From CAYVFC01 sp964450715 (lineage in GTDB: Bacteria; Myxococcota_A; Polyangia; Polyangiales; JAFGIB01), in assembly GCA_964450715.1 (NCBI GenBank), contig CAYVFC010000015.1, forward strand, positions 1-64,000: 64,000 bases of DNA. Reading direction: 5' to 3'. Below, in pieces: positions 60,741 through 64,000 of this stretch; position 1 is the first letter of the stretch, and every line of letters begins with the position of its first letter. The translations under genes were made by a program, and so were the position numbers. The notes beneath the pieces are model-generated. The model saw only the letters and a program-made list of their open reading frames with translations. It was not told where the DNA came from and made no database searches.

Positions 60741-63085
60741 TGCCGTTCCAGGATGAACCAGCCGAAGGCCCGCAGTAGCATCTTGGCCAGCGAGTCCTCG
60801 ACCAGCGGGCTGAGCCGGGCCCAGCCCTCTTCGATGAGATCGCGCGCCTGCCGGGCGCAGGCCTCGACCGCACCGCACTCCTCCAGCTTGTCGATGATAG
60901 TGCGGATCTGCCGCTCGTCTTTGTTCTCTTCCCGTAGCGCCTGCGCCAGCCAGTGCCGGTCCGGCCGCTCCAGGCGCGACATGGCCTTGGCCACCGGCAG
61001 CGTGATCTTGCCTTGCGCGATGTCCTCGCCCTTGGCCTTGAGGTTGCCCTTGAACCCCCTCAGGTTGAGCACGTCGTCCACGATCTGGAAGGCCAGTCCC
61101 AGATCCTCGAAGAACAGGCCGAGCCCCTCCACCTGCTCCTCGGTGCCGCCTCCGGCGATGGCGCCCATGCGCGACAGGCAACCGGCCGGGGCCGCGGTCT
61201 TGAGCCGGTGCACGGCCAGGATACGGCTCTCCAGAGTGTCGCTGTTTCCGCTCTCGATCGCCTCGGGCATGAGGTGGTCGAAGCCGTCGATGTCCAGCGC
61301 CTGGCCGGCGTGGCCGGCGCGCATGGAATCGAAGAATAGATCGTATAATCGCAGCTTGTCCGCGTCGGAAAGCCGATCGCTGACCAGCAGCCGGTGCACG
61401 ATGAAGTAGGCGGCGGTACCCGAGTTGATGGCCTGGGCCTCACCGAAGATCAGATGACTGGTCGGCCCTCCCCGGCGCACCTCGGACTTGTCCTCGACGT
61501 CGTCCACGATCAGCGAGCCCACGTGCATCAGCTCCGGCATGGCCAGCCACTGCACGAAGGGTCGCGAGTCGCCGCCCACGATGTCGCAGCAGGTGATGGC
61601 GGCGTAGGAGCGCCAGCCCTTGCCCCCCCGGTCCACGATCTCCCGGATAGGATGCAGGTGGGTGCGCGCGTACTGCTCGATGTCCACGCCCTCCATGTAA
61701 CGCTCCCTGCCCTCGGAAGCGAGGAGATCGCGGGCCTGTTCGAAATCGGGCTTGCGCGGCAGCACCTTCCGCACCGACTTGCGCACCACCTTGCCCACCT
61801 CGGTGAAAAACCCGTCCAGGTCTTCGTAGGGCGCGAAGCCGCTGCGCTCGATGAAGCCGACCCCCTTGACCGGCTTGCCGAACATGGTGCCCTCGACCTT
61901 GACGCTGCCCTCCCAGAAGGAGGGCTTGGAGATGAGGGTGATGAACTCCTGGTCCTCGAAGTTGGCCTCGATCTGCAGTCGACAATCAGCGCCCGGGATC
62001 CGCAGAGTCCACTTGATCGGATAGTCGAAGAAGGTCTGGGTGCTCTGCCAGATCTCGATCGCGTCGAGCTTCATCTCTTCGTAGCTGGTGCGGTTCCCCT
62101 CGGCGTCGACGACGATGGCCCAGTCGCCGGCGCTCTTGCCCGTGTGCACGTAGGTCAGCGGATAGACGGTGAGATCGGTGCCGTCGTCCAACTGAGCCGA
62201 GAGCCAGTCCCAGCCGACCTGCAGCTCGTCGCGCCGCCGGCGCCGGTCCTCGTGCAGCTTCTCCCGCTTCTCGGGGGTCATCTGCGCCTCGGCCTCGTCG
62301 TCGAAGCTCTCCATCTCGCCGAAACCGAACTCGTGGTCGTACCAGGCCTGTCCCTGGCTCAGCTCGACCGTCTCCCCCTTGTAGATCATCTTGCCCGTCA
62401 GGCGGCAGCGGGGGATAAAGTAGTAAAACATGAGCTCGTCATCCGGCCCCCGGACCACGCCGTCGTCCCCGTGGCGGATGGGCGGCTTGAGCGGCTCCAG
62501 CACCAGGTCGCAGCCGAAGGACTGGTGTGGGTCGAACAGCTTCAGGCGGTAGGTGCCGTCGTCCTGCTTGAGATAGCGGTCCCCGCCGTACTGCAGCTCC
62601 AGGCGGCCCTCGTTGATGAATACCCTACCCTCGATCACCCGGTCCGGCGTGGGTACGTTGCCGCGCTCCAGCATCTCCCTGAGCGCCCGGTTCAGCCGGC
62701 TATCCTTGGAGACCAGGCCGCGGTTCATGAGCTTGAGGCCCTCCTGGGCGGCCTTGGGATCCACGCGGGAGACCTGCAGGCACTTCTCGGCCCTGAGGTC
62801 CTGGATGGCCCAGGTCAGCGAATAGGCGTACTCGTTCTCACCGGTGCGGGGGTTCTTCTGCTTCAGCTTGCGGAAGAAGGAGGCGAAGAAGGAAAAGGAA
62901 CCGCCGTCCTCGGTCTCGAAGCAGCCGTTGATGTACCACCATTCGAGCGTGGAGGACCGATGCGGAAGATCGTGTACGGCGAGATCGATGGGGCCGGCTG
63001 CGGGCCAGTCGGCCGGAAGGCTCTTTTCCGTGTTGTCGTCGCTTTTCCCCGACCGGTTTATGTCTATTATCTGAGCGTTCTTAAT
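60734..63085 (-). CDS. AttH/CrtC-like lipocalin domain fused to polyprenyl diphosphate synthase; likely AUU start
   Basis: Two-domain protein of 783 residues. The N-terminal 440 residues match AttH/CrtC-type lipocalin folds (HRSSTLEWWYINGCF, YDHEFGFGE, WDWLSAQLDDGTDL), a family with carotenoid 1,2-hydratases. The C-terminal part is a trans-prenyltransferase: GKGWRSYA, first Asp motif DDVED (about 528-532), LKTAAP, second motif FQIVDDVLNL and KGEDIAQGKITLP. It would make a long prenyl diphosphate, then hydrate or cyclise it. No ATG, GTG or TTG exists between the in-frame stop at 63121 and a GTG at 62764, although the domain clearly begins upstream. An ATT at 63085 has AAGGAG exactly seven bases before it, so an AUU start is the best reading; a frame error is the alternative. 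Confidence 0.85.
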   Translation of the reverse strand: MKNAQIIDINRSGKSDDNTEKSLPADWPAAGPIDLAVHDLPHRSSTLEWWYINGCFETEDGGSFSFFASFFRKLKQKNPRTGENEYAYSLTWAIQDLRAEKCLQVSRVDPKAAQEGLKLMNRGLVSKDSRLNRALREMLERGNVPTPDRVIEGRVFINEGRLELQYGGDRYLKQDDGTYRLKLFDPHQSFGCDLVLEPLKPPIRHGDDGVVRGPDDELMFYYFIPRCRLTGKMIYKGETVELSQGQAWYDHEFGFGEMESFDDEAEAQMTPEKREKLHEDRRRRRDELQVGWDWLSAQLDDGTDLTVYPLTYVHTGKSAGDWAIVVDAEGNRTSYEEMKLDAIEIWQSTQTFFDYPIKWTLRIPGADCRLQIEANFEDQEFITLISKPSFWEGSVKVEGTMFGKPVKGVGFIERSGFAPYEDLDGFFTEVGKVVRKSVRKVLPRKPDFEQARDLLASEGRERYMEGVDIEQYARTHLHPIREIVDRGGKGWRSYAAITCCDIVGGDSRPFVQWLAMPELMHVGSLIVDDVEDKSEVRRGGPTSHLIFGEAQAINSGTAAYFIVHRLLVSDRLSDADKLRLYDLFFDSMRAGHAGQALDIDGFDHLMPEAIESGNSDTLESRILAVHRLKTAAPAGCLSRMGAIAGGGTEEQVEGLGLFFEDLGLAFQIVDDVLNLRGFKGNLKAKGEDIAQGKITLPVAKAMSRLERPDRHWLAQALREENKDERQIRTIIDKLEECGAVEACARQARDLIEEGWARLSPLVEDSLAKMLLRAFGWFILERHY

Positions 63086-63414
63086 CGGACGACTCCTTGC
63101 TCGGGGAGGCTGGTCTCCCTATTTACTGTATCGGCCGGCCGGATCCGTCACGCCGCGGGCCCATTGTTTGTCTTCGCCAGGGGATCCGGAGAATTATACC
63201 CTTTTTCGTCTCCCTTTAAACCTTTAAGGCCCCTTCGATCGGCCGCGAAAAGGGAGGCGAACTTTCACCTACGACTCCGTATGTGGAATTTTTCCTCGAT
63301 CCAACCGACCCGGAAGGCGGAAGCAGCGCGCCGCGCCGATACCCCTTCGTGGCCACCGAGCGCGCTTTCTTGTATAAGAATACAATTGCGCGGTCAGCCG
63401 TCCAATGGAGTCGA
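63086..63414. promoter_or_regulatory. Divergent intergenic region with small inverted repeat
   Basis: Stretch of 329 bases between the AUU-started fusion gene and the LolA-like gene. It includes the AAGGAG ribosome-binding site (63093-63098, minus strand). An inverted repeat TTGTAT-AAGA-ATACAA lies at 63370-63385, 30 bases before the LolA-like start, overlapping a TATAAG -10-like element. Nothing else is supported. Confidence 0.4.
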
Positions 63415-64000
63415 ATGAACAAGAGAACCGCAATCCTACTCATCCTTATTCTCTGCTCGGCGTCCACCGCTCTGGCCGGTACGGCCGATCTTTCGGCCGA
63501 CGAGATCATCGGCAAGGTACTACGGACCGACGCCTTTAGCTGGGAAGGCGCCAAGACCCGGGTACGCATGGTCCTGCTCGACGGCAATGGGTCGAAAGAG
63601 TACCGGCTGATGGAAATCCTGGGAAAGCGCAACCCCACGGGGCTGATGCAGACCGTGGTGCGCTTTCTGGAGCCGCAGAACATCGCGGGCTCGGCTTTTC
63701 TCATGCTCGAACGTAAGGACGGTCCATCGGAGCAGTATATCTACCTGTCCGGGCTCAAGCGTACGCGCCGCATCGTGGGGCGCGAGCGCGAAGGCAGCTT
63801 CATGGGCAGCGATTTCACCTATGCGGACATGCAGCGGATCGACACCAAACACGCGAAGCACAAGCGCCTGCCCGACGAAAAGATCGGCGACGTTCCGGTC
63901 TACGTGGTGGAATCGACGGTCGCTCTGGACGCGGGCTCGACCTACTCCAAGGTGCTGACCCGGGTACGGAAACCCGACTTCATCCCCCTGCGCACCCAGT
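63415..64000 (+). CDS. Outer-membrane lipoprotein-sorting (LolA-like) protein, partial
   Basis: Gene start; the 3' end lies beyond the window (195 residues visible). The ATG at 63415 follows TGGAG. Signal peptide ends ALAG. The visible part has the LolA-like family's DEIIGKVLRTDAFSWEGAK, FLEPQNIAGSAFLMLE and SGLKRTRRIVGRERE strands. Family members of this subtype commonly sit next to RND/MMPL exporters and barrel proteins and carry lipids across the periplasm. With the prenyl synthase fusion next door, an isoprenoid-lipid transport role is plausible. Confidence 0.82.
   Translation, partial: MNKRTAILLILILCSASTALAGTADLSADEIIGKVLRTDAFSWEGAKTRVRMVLLDGNGSKEYRLMEILGKRNPTGLMQTVVRFLEPQNIAGSAFLMLERKDGPSEQYIYLSGLKRTRRIVGREREGSFMGSDFTYADMQRIDTKHAKHKRLPDEKIGDVPVYVVESTVALDAGSTYSKVLTRVRKPDFIPLRTQ

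Noticed and set aside
61394..63418. Plus-strand open frame of 674 codons opposite the isoprenoid fusion gene
   Set aside because: It is antisense to a gene with clear catalytic motifs and has low-complexity, His/Val/Leu/Asp-biased composition typical of GC-rich antisense frames.

Overview
This is a GC-rich bacterial chromosome segment, most likely from the Myxococcota or a related deltaproteobacterial lineage. Four things point there: two surface proteins ending in MYXO-CTERM-type tails (Cys-rich knot, hydrophobic helix, Arg cluster; genes at 6682 and 34949), many lipoproteins with Gly/Ala/Ser-rich low-complexity linkers, FHA domains tied to sigma-54 activators, and a Ser/Thr kinase fused to an AAA/TPR-like regulator. 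No rRNA, tRNA, CRISPR or prophage was seen. One run of 100 Ns (45140-45239) marks a scaffold join.

Layout. 51-5447: tightly coupled operon for tungstate/molybdate uptake (binding lipoprotein, permease, ATPase), a membrane 4Fe-4S protein and a membrane-anchored PQQ-type beta-propeller. It meets, tail to tail, an ankyrin-repeat protein. 6682-14132: surface and export region with a PKD/MYXO-CTERM protein, an L-domain lipoprotein, a serpin lipoprotein with a predicted Arg P1, two Tat-exported DUF362 proteins and a small lipoprotein. 14290-22762: a 1327-residue propeller/envelope protein, a FHA-GAF-sigma54 activator and two lipoproteins. 22766-28160: envelope housekeeping (lnt, a Trm112-like zinc protein, lgt, ftsK). 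28524-30991: alpha-helical lipoprotein and a FHA protein. 31126-34344: operon of acyl carrier protein, acyl-CoA dehydrogenase and B12-binding radical SAM enzyme. 34949-43919: two coupled Ca-binding-repeat surface proteins (MYXO-CTERM and OmpA type), a histidine kinase/NtrC-type regulator pair and two small membrane proteins.

43949-46170 is an accessory zone: a REP-type tyrosine transposase element with 15-bp terminal inverted repeats, two truncated copies of its end, and the N gap. 46216-50127 encodes a C10 cysteine protease with a C-type lectin domain nested between its catalytic Cys and His, a translationally coupled lipoprotein, and a tail-fibre-like lipoprotein interrupted by a 13-base C tract. 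50803-51545 is a VapBC-type toxin-antitoxin pair. 51562-60740 holds the giant kinase, a lipoprotein, two methyltransferases and an envelope protein. 60734-63085 encodes a fusion of an AttH/CrtC-like lipocalin domain with a polyprenyl diphosphate synthase, apparently started at an AUU codon. The window ends inside a LolA-like lipoprotein-sorting protein.

The strongest candidates for undescribed biology are the lectin-containing C10 protease operon, the AttH-prenyl synthase fusion (with its AUU start and envelope-lipid neighbours), and the ACP/acyl-CoA dehydrogenase/B12-radical SAM operon. All functions are read from sequence motifs; no database search was run.
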